DNA from: Mnemiopsis leidyi
Lineage: Eukaryota > Ctenophora > Tentaculata > Lobata > Bolinopsidae
Assembly (NCBI GenBank): GCA_000226015.1
Contig: JH154085.1
Location: 110,932 to 139,803 of the forward strand
Length of the DNA stretch: 28,872 bases
Reading direction: 5' to 3'
Part shown: one piece after another, positions 21,901 to 28,872 of the stretch
Position numbering within the stretch: position 1 is the first letter of the stretch
How the letters are laid out: each line of letters begins with the position of its first letter
Program-made: the position numbers and the translations under genes
Notes under the pieces: model-generated
Databases searched by the model: none
What the model saw: the letters and a program-made list of their open reading frames with translations, nothing else
Told to the model about the DNA's origin: nothing

Positions 21901-24900
21901 AGTGAAAGTTGCTCGTGAGACAGAAGACAAGATCTCTGCACGGTAGCAACTATATCCGATTCCAAATCTCCGACGTTCAGCTCTGAAACAGAGAGAGGGT
22001 TCGAACACAAGACTATCAGTTGAAATAGTTTGTCGTTGACAAACAATGAAAACTGCAAATATTTGTTATTGAAGTGGAGTATATTTATTACGATTTTCTA
22101 CGGTTTTACCTTGAAGAATGTTCAGGAGGAGTGATAGTAAAGCCTCGCCAACAGAATGATCTGATTTGGTCTCTTTTAGTGGGGTCAACAAACTAGACAC
22201 CAGAGATTTCAGTTCTGATGTTTCAAAGTAGTTGTCTTTGACTAGGAGCGCTCCAATTCTACACCTAGAATGTTGTCGCATTATTTACCGACATTAACTT
22301 ATCGTACATTCTATGTTCATTTATCAGACAGGGTGAAATACCAAGCAATCATTTTTTAACTAAGCAATCAACTGATAATCACATCATGAATGGCAGTGTA
22401 AATGACTGTCAAATAGTAACAATCAAGCTATGGCGGATTGTGAACGATGAGTGAGATATTCGCATCATTGACATATGGAGAACTATATTGCAGTTCTCGA
22501 CATGTTGACCGTACAATGATAACAATTATTTAACAAAAGAATAACAAAATATCTCTCATGCACGTTGAAATAGTAAACACGCGTTTTGCTATTGAAAGCG
22601 CGGGACGGACGCGCGTTCCATAGTGCTTACGATGTGATCTATTCTTTAGGGAATAGGCAGCGCGACATTTGCTATTCGAAGATAAAAGGTGTAACCGAAT
22701 TTTCCCGCCAACAGACTAGACCACGAGTTTCACCAAGCAAGCGAAGTGATTCACTTAGCAACTGCAAGAATCGGAAGAACAGGGGCTCAGTCACTTATGA
22801 AGATAAATTTGATGTGTTTTATAGTCTAAACTGCAAGGAAATGGCCCAAAATCATGGTTTCTACGAAAGAATTCAGTCGCAACTCAGCTCGCCCCCGGGA
22901 CCAGACCGCGATTAAACCCCTGAAAGACGAATTCTAAGGTATGGATCTTATTGATGTAATCTAATCTCAAGTTTTAAATCTTCAAGTTACTAAACGTACT
23001 TACAAGGAAACTTTTACTGTGTCAGGTCGATTGTTCAGTCTTTGCAACAGGTCCAAAAAAGAAGTAACTTTTCTGCGCTGCCTTGACGGTTCCTCACATT
23101 CTTCACATGCCAGGGTTTTGCAGCAAAGTAGCACCCGACAACATAGTTTGTAGTATATGCTCTCAACACTGTAAAGGTTGTTACTGAGATTAAGTGAGAC
23201 TCCGAGAATTGTTACCCAGAGTAAAACTTGTTTAAATAGAGCACTTTTACCAATCCTATGATTAATTAGGGTTCGTGAATAGAGCACTTTTGCCAATCCT
23301 ATGATTAATTAGTGGTGACTGCACTTTTCATGATTAATAAGCTCATTAAAAGCCGTGTCCGTTCACATTTGAGATACCTGCCTAGCATATTCACATTACG
23401 CTGAGGCTCACTTGAAGGAAACTGGACTCGTGTAAGGTAGACATTTAAGGGGACTTGCCTGGAGTCGGACGTAGTGAAATTGGGAGAGGAATTTTCTAGA
23501 TCGGTCAATAAACAGTCTTGTAGAGCCTTGATAATCTGAAATGATTACGTTCAACGTATATGAATGTAATAGGTATATATCAAATTATTAAGTTAAAATA
23601 CAAATACTAAAACTGCCATGTTTCACAAAGCACTTAGCACAATTTAGGAAATACAGGAAAACCTGTGCTATTTACCGGGAAAAGGATAAGGCCCGGTAAA
23701 TAGAGGCACGGTAAATCGATGTTTTGCTGTAACTGAAAGTGATAATTCAACAACAAACCTCCTGTAGGTCAACAGTACGTTCCTCAGTATTCAAAATCGA
23801 CCAAACTTCCAGTACCCCACAAACAAACTCCATGGTGTCTCCTCTAGATCCTCGGTAAAGTTGAGCATGATTGGGTCGCAGGATCAGAGGAATGATCAGA
23901 TCACCTAGCTGCAAGACAGAATCAGGAGATCCCCCGGATCGGATGACCTGAGAGTTGTACAGAGAGGCGAAACTTATGCAGGAGGCGGTAAAACTACTGC
24001 TCTTCTCATGCTGCTGCGCCCTGGTAATCGAGTGAGATTTTGTTATTGGTGATCGAGATAAGATGGTAAGATACTATTTACTACGCGGTTACAGATAAAA
24101 TGATTTCAAGTGAGCCATGTAAGGTTCTTGAAACTTGTATCTTTTAACAAAACAAGTGTCCCAAGCCATGTTAATAAGTGGAGGCATGTTGAAATGAGCT
24201 CGAAATAGGTATTGGGTACAATGATAGCTCACTGTTTATTCTAGTACAAAAGAATCAGTTTGAATATATAAATTCAACCCTAAATCTTCCTTATTCCTTA
24301 CCATTCAGATTTGAGAAAGTTAGTGAAGTATGTCAGAACTTCACTGTTAGGAAAGTGACTTTTCGCTGAAGTGCAAGTTGCAACCCGGTAGATACATGTT
24401 ATGAGTATTGGGGGAGACACAAGATTTCTGTTGGATGTCCAAACTTCAAACAACTTAATCATGAGATCTGAAAAAGTATACAATTTTTCAAAAAAATTGA
24501 TTGAACAATGTTACGAAAGTCTACCTTAGGTGACGTTTATAGTGATAACTCTAAAGATGCAGAAATTGATACATACCTTATAAATAGTTCTTTTCAGATA
24601 ACTGACAGACAACACTAAAGTAACCCTCAAAACAACATTTTTTATGTAATAAGTAATCAACCAACCCATCCATTTCAAAGCAGGCACATTAGAGCAGTGG
24701 TAGGGAGATGAGAGTATGTGTTTACACATGATTCGGATGTAGTCCTTGCCAATATATCTACAGTTCTGATTGTACATAATCACATCCATGAAATGGGATG
24801 ATATGACGTAGTTACTCCTGATTCTCTCTCCTCTAGCATCAGCACACGATAGGACAGTAGAGTATGCCAATGTCAACCCTGATAAATTTGTGACATATAT

Positions 24901-25372
24901 TATTTTTACAAATAAAAACGTGTACAGGAATTCCGAGGAGTTCTAACAAGATACTGATTTTATATCACAGCTGCAATACCTTTAGCCTTAGTGACAGGAT
25001 CATGGGGTCCTAGTTTGCCAACGTTTTGAATGATAGCATCATGGACCAAATCAAGTAGTTTAGTCCAATTCCATGATTTGTTATTCTGATCAGTTTTACT
25101 GTCTAACTTTTTCTGAATTTCATGGTCCACAATATGGTGAGTAATGGAATCCAAGCCTTTCTGAAAGAAAAATAATTGTTCAAAATAAGATTACAGAGTT
25201 CAAAATAGGACACGGGGTGTGCCAAAAAAATCTGATTACTCTTGTACCAACCCTACTCCCATGAGGTGAGTAACTATTTCTTATCCCTTGATGCTTATTG
25301 CTTGAAGTATGTTACCTTTCTCTGAGTTTTAGTTGCTGATTTCAACCATTCACATGCATCCTCAAAAGACAT
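6774..25372 (-). CDS. ATM: ATM serine/threonine protein kinase, apparently complete, 45 coding exons
   Basis: ATM is the nuclear PI3K-like kinase that senses DNA double-strand breaks with MRE11-RAD50-NBS1 and phosphorylates S/TQ sites in checkpoint and repair proteins. I joined 45 exons whose splice phases agree throughout; total 8484 nt, 2827 residues, against about 3056 in human. The order is TAN-like N-terminus, helical repeats, FAT, kinase, FATC. ATG 25370-25372 is the first in-frame Met after an in-frame TAA, and aligns with the start of vertebrate ATM. Three junctions have equally workable alternatives: exon 3/4 (acceptor at 24453 or 24467), 8/9 (donor at 22102 or 22110) and 27/28. One large intron holds another gene on the opposite strand. 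Exon coordinates are given with the domain entries. Identity is not in doubt: the kinase and FATC segments match human ATM far better than ATR, DNA-PKcs or mTOR. Confidence 0.97.
7798..7879 (-). repeat. 41-bp tandem duplication over the exon 43 acceptor
   Basis: Copies 7798-7838 and 7839-7879 differ at two positions. The first holds the true ATM exon 43 acceptor (CAG at 7811-7813, minus strand) and its first codons. The second places a near-identical acceptor (CAG at 7852-7854) inside the upstream intron. Use of the second would run into an in-frame stop. Confidence 0.92.
8235..8332. repeat. 27-bp intronic tandem repeat
   Basis: The word TAGATTACACGATAA recurs at 8235, 8264, 8291 and 8318 with a CTGTAGATACTG spacer (periods 29, 27, 27). 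It sits in the ATM intron between exons 41 and 42. Confidence 0.9.
10646..10815. repeat. 14-bp minisatellite, 12 copies
   Basis: Twelve near-perfect head-to-tail copies of ACGTGCCTAGAAAG; one unit is expanded to 16 bp and several have C-to-A changes. It lies in the ATM intron between exons 35 and 36, ending 25 bp from exon 35's donor. It has no spacers, so it is not a CRISPR array. Confidence 0.97.
10967..11763. other. ATM intron 34 / upstream region of the nested gene
   Basis: Non-coding on both strands as far as I can see. It must contain the promoter of the nested plus-strand gene, but no confident TATA box is visible. It includes the hairpin centred near 11430. A polypyrimidine-poor acceptor-like CTTACAG ends at 11743, 20 nt before the nested start codon. 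Confidence 0.55.
11367..11459. repeat. Hairpin with flanking GATGGGTTATT tandem units
   Basis: Three GATGGGTTATT-like units (about 11367-11410) lead into an imperfect palindrome centred near 11430, with arms of about 30 bp. The core reads GACCATTGTAAAAACATA / TATGTTTTTTCAATGGTC. This looks like a small MITE-type or foldback insertion. Confidence 0.75.
11764..13035 (+). CDS. Sulfotransferase-like P-loop protein, intronless, nested in an ATM intron
   Basis: A 423-residue single-exon frame on the strand opposite to ATM, entirely inside the intron between ATM exons 34 and 35. Residues about 12-34 form a hydrophobic segment ([20 protein letters not shown]) that may anchor the protein. The sulfotransferase-type PAPS loop is [13 protein letters not shown] at about 162-174, followed by a [10 protein letters not shown] segment. 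A 3'-phosphate-binding-like segment, [16 protein letters not shown], lies at about 257-272. The GRCGSTLL loop with a SEPxxL follow-up is typical of a poorly characterised invertebrate sulfotransferase family; the sulfate acceptor is unknown. The ATG at 11764 is the first codon of the longest frame. A retrocopy origin would explain the lack of introns, but the ends show no clear poly(A) tract. Confidence 0.85.
   Translation: MFDLDRIYDVLEIFLTYPLCVLCQLISQKVLDLLYPSSNRTPHQSDQAHCYQVLYDFKKLLHYARPNGIQFFLLKYKEMRNISHVMKEDDVTLYNVTPQQFQFVRVVAGVDLRDIIRHPFTCMTSHRHAVEVLIMSHEQGYKYLGGRGDENASGHNIVLLHNTGRCGSTLLANMVHRTEEFHVISEPYSLTALSVRISKQTDKTPLDCEENHELLRATLLFLCKDPDKKYLIKVTGIFTGSLLHLTNKALPGIRDIFLHRSLLATVSSWHKILGPLRFTGIAEYGKTFLPLKYRRIWQKVKPSRSYQEFMFIILCQMHPYFIECENGRNLRAFSYEYLRTNQEDFCVNLLSELGLEKKYVSLALSALDVDSQENSPLKKFNVDKNRTINVPGEALDWIVRIGQEEFGMEIGRKDGFVKNMPNS
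13121..13126 (+). terminator. Candidate polyadenylation signal (ATTAAA) of the nested gene
   Basis: ATTAAA lies 86 nt after the nested gene's stop codon and only about 48 bp before the edge of ATM exon 34 (13174). If used, the nested transcript ends within or against the antisense ATM exon. Confidence 0.5.
15937..16098 (-). repeat. 18-bp coding minisatellite in ATM exon 27 (9 units)
   Basis: Nine perfect 18-bp periods, encoding on the minus strand SNLTSP-type hexapeptides (variants [18 protein letters not shown]) at about ATM residues 1496-1549. The octamer TGACGTCA begins at 15937, 15955, 15973, 15991, 16009, 16027, 16045, 16063 and 16081. Because 18 is a multiple of three, copy-number changes keep the ATM frame. 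The plus strand is also open through the array, as an artefact of the repeat. Confidence 0.97.
16202..16290. repeat. (AT)n run and 28-30-bp tandem duplication
   Basis: A short (AT)n tract (about 16202-16220) is followed by two adjacent copies of a CCAATATTGATACATGCAT..TTACGCC unit (about 16232-16290). Both are in the ATM intron between exons 26 and 27. Confidence 0.85.
16780..16902 (-). repeat. Triplication of about 40 bp over the exon 25 donor
   Basis: Three copies start at 16780, 16819 and 16863 (each GGTGACAGTTA.C...GGTGAT.TTCA). The 16863 copy holds the real end of ATM exon 25 and its donor (GTAACT reading minus from 16874). The middle copy keeps a GTAACT, and the outermost has ATAACT. 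The plus-strand open frame here is only the repeat. Confidence 0.9.
18106..18176. repeat. Near-perfect 70-bp palindrome in ATM intron
   Basis: Arms of about 34 bp meet with no loop at 18140/18141 (core ACAAGTGAT/ATCACTTGT), with outer parts TTTCTTCTGCCT and AGGCAGAAGAAA. A partial direct copy of the left arm (ATATTTCTTCTGCCTAGAAG) lies just before it at 18081. It lies in the intron between exons 21 and 22. Confidence 0.9.
21769..21829. repeat. 13-bp tandem repeat, about 5 copies
   Basis: Head-to-tail GAAATAACAAAGT units in the ATM intron between exons 9 and 10, ending about 10 bp before the exon 9 donor. Confidence 0.9.
22265..23003. other. ATM intron 7 with a GC-richer open patch
   Basis: This 739-bp intron carries a plus-strand frame of 109 codons (22586-22915) without an early ATG and without any motif I recognise. 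An E2F-like TTTTCCCGCC lies at about 22698-22708. I do not call a gene here. Confidence 0.5.
23235..23312. repeat. 43-bp tandem duplication in ATM intron
   Basis: AATAGAGCACTTTTRCCAATCCTATGATTAATTAG-type sequence occurs at 23235-23269 and 23278-23312 with one difference and an 8-bp spacer. It lies in the intron between exons 6 and 7. Confidence 0.92.
23668..23703. repeat. 12-bp inverted repeat (CTATTTACCGGG / CCCGGTAAATAG)
   Basis: Perfect 12-bp arms around a 12-nt loop, extendable outward with small gaps. In the ATM intron between exons 5 and 6; possibly a relic of a small foldback element. Confidence 0.85.
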
Positions 25373-25562
25373 GTATCTACAAAATTTGTACAGGTAACAA
25401 TGTAATTTTGATGACAGTTGAAGAGCCAATTCTCCAATTTTTCCTTGAATTTAAAGAGGAGGGATAACATAGTGTTTCATTAATCAATATAAGTTGTGAT
25501 ACAGTGAAGTATTTAATGATATATAATTTAAGATAATTCAAGAAAGGAATATCAAATCAATT
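25373..25562 (-). promoter_or_regulatory. ATM: ATM 5' leader with acceptor-like site next to the ATG
   Basis: On the minus strand a TTTTGTAG acceptor-like site ends 4 nt before the start codon. In the reading frame of ATM an in-frame TAA lies further upstream with no intervening ATG. Either a 5'-UTR intron or a trans-splice site would fit. No core promoter motif is evident. Confidence 0.45.
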
Positions 25563-25880
25563 TCATGGCTCAGTCGGTAAAATCATCTGTCTGATAATCG
25601 TAAGGTTAGCAGTTCAATTCCCAGCTGGGGCACTGGCCATTGTAATTTGTAATTATAATATTTTGCATCACAATATAATTTCAAGACTAAATAATTTATC
25701 AATATAGAGAAGCTGCTCATGTGATGCAGTGTGCATCCAGTAAGAAATACATCATGGGGTGAGCATCGTTGATGCTCAGCTAAGGATTCCGTTGACCGTT
25801 GGATCTATACAACCCCATGGGCTGTGAGGGTTAATTGAGTAGCTGACCATTGCAGCGAAGTCTCAGGCGATAAAAGTACA
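25563..25880 (+). mobile_element. tRNA-Ile-like SINE or tRNA pseudogene
   Basis: The segment 25563-25634 resembles a tRNA from the D arm to the acceptor: GGCTCAGTCGGTAAAATC, an anticodon loop CTGATAA (anticodon GAT, Ile), and a T arm AGTTCAATTCCCAGCT followed by GGGGCA. The anticodon stem pairs badly and the 5' acceptor strand is missing, so a working tRNA is unlikely. An unrelated tail follows, including a GAGCATC/GATGCTC hairpin near 25763-25779. This suggests a SINE; the 3' boundary is a guess. Confidence 0.6.
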
Positions 25881-26261
25881 CACTACCTTAACTTTCACTG
25901 GCATGTATGTATAATTGTACATTCGGCCTCCTGTAATTGGCTGTTACACTTGTGTGTGACTGTTGGAGTGTCCAAATTAAAATAAGTATAAGATGAAAAA
26001 CATTGATCATGAACAATTGATTGCTGAACAAGTGTGGCGCGAGTCCGGACGTGACGCCAGTCCAGGTCCGGGGCCGTGCGTGCGGGCTATACTGGTTTTG
26101 CATTATGCAATCAATCTTTATTTGCCTTACTTGTGTGTGAGCAAAATGAAATATTATGATTTGTTTGATAAAATGCTGTAAATAAAAAATTCTACTTTTT
26201 CTGATGATCCGATGCATTCAGACAATTGGTAAAGAAAATGGATGATTTAATTTGACAATAA
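25881..26261. other. Upstream region of ATM, GC-rich island
   Basis: Mostly AT-rich with one CpG-containing GC-rich patch at about 26035-26090 (GTGGCGCGAGTCCGGACGTG and following). It could belong to the ATM promoter or to another repeat. The minus-strand frame of 109 codons here has no recognisable content. Confidence 0.4.
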
Positions 26262-26393
26262 TTTGATTGTTCAAAATTTCTTGTTTTCTCTGAGTAGACT
26301 TGGACAAGGGACACAAGTTGTGATTACCAACTAACAAATTGTGTCTCTTGTCTGAGTCTACTCAAAGAAAACAAGAAATTTTGAACAATCAGA
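26262..26393. repeat. 132-bp near-perfect hairpin
   Basis: A 59-bp left arm (26262-26320) and right arm (26335-26393) pair with about 6 mismatches around a 14-nt loop. Core paired sequence: GATTGTTCAAAATTTCTTG with its complement CAAGAAATTTTGAACAATC. A MITE-type foldback is the simplest reading; a long miRNA-like precursor is an alternative. Confidence 0.93.
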
Positions 26394-27511
26394 TTCTTCT
26401 ATGAGACTCAATAATGCTTCACCACTACACCAGATTGACACTAATTGATTCAATTCAATTTACATAAAAACGATTTACTATATATACAAGGATTATCTAT
26501 GTGTTACTGGATATAAATTACATATTTTACTGTTCAAGAATTCATAAAATTAATATTTTGATTATATATTAGATGATGGCACTCTCCAAGAAGCCCAACA
26601 TGTCTGAGGACCACTGTCCTTGGACCCCCTGTTGGCTTAACCCCAGTCCATAGACAGGGTTTGCTGTAACAGTGAACACATTTACTGTTGAATAATAAAT
26701 TTATTGGTTAACATATTCAAACAATTTATGTTTTGTACAGACAAAATGAAATGGCGGGAAATTTGGCAGCCACTGTTGTATGAGAAGGTGGAACTAGGAT
26801 CGAATCCTTATTCCTTTTGCCAGTAGGGCACTGCTAGGAAGCTGGTTGGGTGCCTGCTGGGCATTGGTAGGAAGCTAGTTTACGGCCTGTTGTTTTTAGA
26901 GTTCTAAGGTTTATATTGCTATTAAGAAAATGTTAAAGAGAAATACCGAATGCATGACTAGGTCACTCAATACTAATCCATAAAAGTATACATCAATATA
27001 TTATCAAATAAAACTGATACTATAAAGTATCTAGTAAATTAATGTAAATTAATGTCTAAATTAATCTAAATTTATGTAAGTTAATGTCTCAAATTAATGT
27101 CTTCAGAGAGGATCGCTCACATCATTGCTGGACGATGTCTGACTTTCTGAGTTCCTGATTGCAGCCGTTTGACAGACTTATCTGGCTGAGGCGAGAACCT
27201 ATGGCATTTTGAAGAAGTCTGAAAGCTATGTCCTTAAATCTAGAGCTTGCTATTTTTGAGTTCAGGTCATCAGATCACAGAAAAACCGAGGCTTGTGACT
27301 TGATCAAGAAGTAACTTATCATGGAGCTAACTGGAGTAGGATATGAAGACATCGGAGGTGGTGACCTAATTTCTATAACCAAGACACACTACCACTACCC
27401 AATCTTCCATTTGTGACTTTGAAACCACTAGTTGTTACTTTCACAAGTGAAAACGAGGTTGACACAACAAGCCGCATTCTAGCATTGAACCTGCAATAAC
27501 CGGGCCCTACC
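26394..27511. other. Intergenic, nothing recognised
   Basis: AT-rich sequence with short open frames only. A few moderately GC-rich stretches (26570-26660, 27110-27430) encode nothing I can name. No repeats are obvious apart from TTAATGT-type words near 27040-27100. Confidence 0.5.
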
Positions 27512-27515
27512 AGTT

Positions 27516-27546
27516 CCCTACTGGTCCCGAACTGGGACCAGTAGGG
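27516..27546. repeat. Perfect 13-bp stem-loop
   Basis: CCCTACTGGTCCC, a 5-nt loop GAACT, then GGGACCAGTAGGG. It is followed by AT-rich sequence but is not adjacent to any recognised gene end. Confidence 0.9.
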
Positions 27547-27745
27547 TCTTCAGGTTCCTGATAAATAAATTTTCCTTGTTTTTCCTTTGTATCTATACTC
27601 ATGATCAATAGAATGATGATCGCTGCACCCATGATGCAGCCTTATAACTATATAAACTCAAACTTAATACAGAATCTTAACATTGATCTTGCAACCAAAT
27701 TTGCTATACATCGCATTGATGCTGTAGTTGTATCAAAGGGCATTT

Positions 27746-27802
27746 GACTATGCAATCTTCTTCAGTCGACTCAGCCAAATGACCCATGATTGGGGGTGAA
27801 CT
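27746..27802 (+). mobile_element. SINE body fragment, second copy
   Basis: Diverged copy of the non-tRNA body of the SINE at 4945-5140: CTATGCAATC, CAGTCGACTCAGCC.AATGACC and TGATTGGGGGTGAA. No tRNA-like head precedes it. Confidence 0.75.
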
Positions 27803-28005
27803 GAGGGTGGTCTTTATTAAATGTAGGGGTTCCGACTGTGATGATGTCGTTCTAGTAACTTACCGCAGACATTTAGGGGGTTTTGTCATGATGACGAATG
27901 ATGATGGAGGGGGATGGGGGAAAATTACCGAAAATTTGCTGACGTTATATGTGAACAAACTTTTATTGGTATTTTAGCTTGCCTGCCTGGGGAATTTACC
28001 TAACC

Positions 28006-28380
28006 AGTTGTCTGACTTTGTCCGACCCTCATGGGAATAAAATGACAGGAGGGTGCGCGCTACCGTACAACTAACCAGGTGCTTAAATTTCGCCGCGCGC
28101 AAAAAGGCTCTGGTTAGAGCAAGCTGGGGACCTCAGTATTTGTTATTTTCCCTCCTATCGGAGAGAAATTAACGTAGAGAGAGCCGCGCAGCGCAGCGCT
28201 CGGTAAATTTTAGCTTAACGTTGCGGCCCATATTTTCATTTTCGAAAAATTACTATTCTGGACCGCGAAGAATTGAACTCACAATTCATAACTTTTATTT
28301 GCAGCTTGCAGGGTAGCGCGCACCCATCCATCATTGCATTTTATTCCCAACGAATGAGACTCGGACAAAGTCAGACAAGT
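28006..28380. mobile_element. MITE-like foldback element, about 375 bp
   Basis: The ends are inverted copies over roughly 60-70 bp with small indels. The left arm has TTGTCTGACTTTGTCCGA, a GGGAATAAAATG block and GGGTGCGCGCTACC. The right arm reads the complements in mirror order. No coding capacity is seen. A GAGAGAGCCGCGCAGCGC segment occurs inside (28177) and again just outside the right end (28382), so the neighbouring DNA may include a second copy or part of a larger element. I could not settle a target-site duplication. Confidence 0.82.
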
Positions 28381-28632
28381 GGAGAGAGCCGCGCAGCGCC
28401 CGGTAATCATGATAATTTTCATATAATTTTTATATTTTTATAGAGCTCTTTATTCTTTTTCTTTATATGGGGATATTGCTGAATCATAATGTAATTTGTA
28501 AATCATGATATCTTGAGGTATAATCAAAGTACAATATGTACGTACGTGCGCGCGGCTTGATTTTATGCAACGGTACATACAAGTTGTGAAATTCTACAAA
28601 AAACTAGCAATAGAAAAAGAAATTACTGTTCG

Positions 28633-28680
28633 GATTGCTTGTTTACTGTTGCCGCCAAACGCCAAAGTAAACAAGCAATC
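28633..28680. repeat. Perfect 15-bp inverted repeat
   Basis: GATTGCTTGTTTACT (28633-28647) and AGTAAACAAGCAATC (28666-28680) around an 18-nt GC-richer loop (GTTGCCGCCAAACGCCAA). Confidence 0.93.
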
Positions 28681-28694
28681 TCAGTTCTTTTAAA

Positions 28695-28840
28695 GGGTGG
28701 CCGACGTCCTGCCCCAGAACATCGTGCCCCACATCACTTTAACCAAGAGATTTAGCCCCAGTGACGTCCTGCTCCACGACAGACAACTTCGTTAGGGTTA
28801 GGGGTTGGCACGATGTTCTGGGGCAGGACGGCGGTAACCC
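28695..28840. mobile_element. 146-bp MITE-like element with GGGT...ACCC ends
   Basis: Arms 28695-28728 and 28807-28840 are inverted copies. The inner 23 bp (starting GTCCTGCCCCAGAACATCGT) are perfect and the outer part has about three mismatches. The interior holds another GACGTCCTGCTCCACGAC-like partial copy. There is no coding capacity. Confidence 0.85.
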
Positions 28841-28872
28841 CCTGAACTCTCAGCAAACAAGAGCAAATCATA

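Larger units (their letters stand above)
20224..25372 (-). other. ATM: ATM exons 1-14: TAN-like motif and N-terminal helical solenoid
   Basis: Exons (minus): 25316-25372, 24980-25160, 24577-24878, 24302-24453, 23759-24020, 23378-23535, 23004-23168, 22102-22264, 21841-22052, 21548-21682, 21217-21434, 20856-21073, 20579-20696, 20224-20357. The first two exons give a segment [19 protein letters not shown], which lines up with the TAN motif (ERKKxVxKFxxLI..) of ATM/Tel1 proteins, followed by a WNWTKLL block like the NWDAVF block in human ATM. The rest is poorly conserved alpha-helical sequence, as expected for HEAT repeats. Exon 4 can alternatively begin at 24467 with a different upstream donor, and exon 8 can end at 22110 with exon 9 starting later. 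Confidence 0.85.

Noticed and set aside
6774-25372. Identity as ATR, DNA-PKcs, mTOR or SMG1 rather than ATM
   Set aside because: The kinase, FAT and FATC segments (for example [17 protein letters not shown] with [10 protein letters not shown], and [12 protein letters not shown]) follow human ATM specifically, and the N-terminus shows a TAN-like motif.
25468-25470. Upstream ATG as an alternative ATM start
   Set aside because: It is out of frame with the ATM exon; the ATM frame itself has a TAA upstream with no earlier Met.
25563-25634. Functional tRNA-Ile(GAT) gene
   Set aside because: The anticodon stem pairs poorly and the 5' half of the acceptor stem is absent, so a SINE head or tRNA pseudogene fits better.
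25888-26217. Minus-strand 109-codon frame upstream of ATM
   Set aside because: No recognisable domain or codon-like pattern; probably chance or repeat-derived.

Overview
This is a window of animal nuclear DNA. Genes are split by GT-AG introns, there is no operon structure, and tRNA-derived SINE-like repeats, MITE-like hairpins and a MULE-type DNA transposon lie between and inside genes. The proteins are clearly metazoan (ATM kinase, ABCC transporter, a PAPS-type sulfotransferase). The compact introns, the gene nested in an intron, and the splice acceptors sitting just before start codons would suit a compact-genome invertebrate such as a ctenophore or another early-branching or spiralian animal. 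That placement is inference only.

Layout: (1) 1-4410, plus strand: the 3' end of an ABCC-family transporter gene. Five exons encode the last nucleotide-binding domain. Its reading frame and splice phases are intact, but essentially every catalytic motif is degraded. A (GT)n tract lies upstream, and its second visible intron carries a complex inverted and direct repeat. (2) 4411-6713: intergenic. It holds a tRNA-derived SINE (about 4945-5140) and a complete foldback MULE-type element (5475-6422) with a perfect 9-bp target-site duplication, long compound inverted repeats and a fragment of transposase C-terminus. (3) 6774-25372, minus strand: what appears to be a complete ATM kinase gene. I could join 45 coding exons in phase; they sum to 8484 nt, or 2827 residues plus stop, from a TAN-like N-terminus to a FATC tail. 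A 1272-bp single-exon sulfotransferase-like gene (11764-13035, plus strand) sits in the ATM intron between exons 34 and 35. (4) 25400-28872: no recognisable protein gene. It holds a tRNA-Ile-like SINE, a 132-bp near-perfect hairpin, a second fragment of the left-hand SINE, a roughly 375-bp foldback element and two smaller hairpin or MITE structures.

The three genes show no obvious shared pathway. ATM is a nuclear DNA-damage checkpoint kinase, the sulfotransferase is probably a membrane-anchored enzyme, and the ABC protein is a membrane transporter or channel relative. The most unusual signals are the pseudo-catalytic ABCC domain, a 9-copy coding minisatellite in ATM that is also a perfect 18-bp-spaced array of TGACGTCA (CRE) octamers, repeated short tandem duplications that fall on ATM exon boundaries and duplicate splice sites or the FATC coding end, and the well-delimited foldback MULE. 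All calls come from reading the sequence by eye; no alignment or database search was run.
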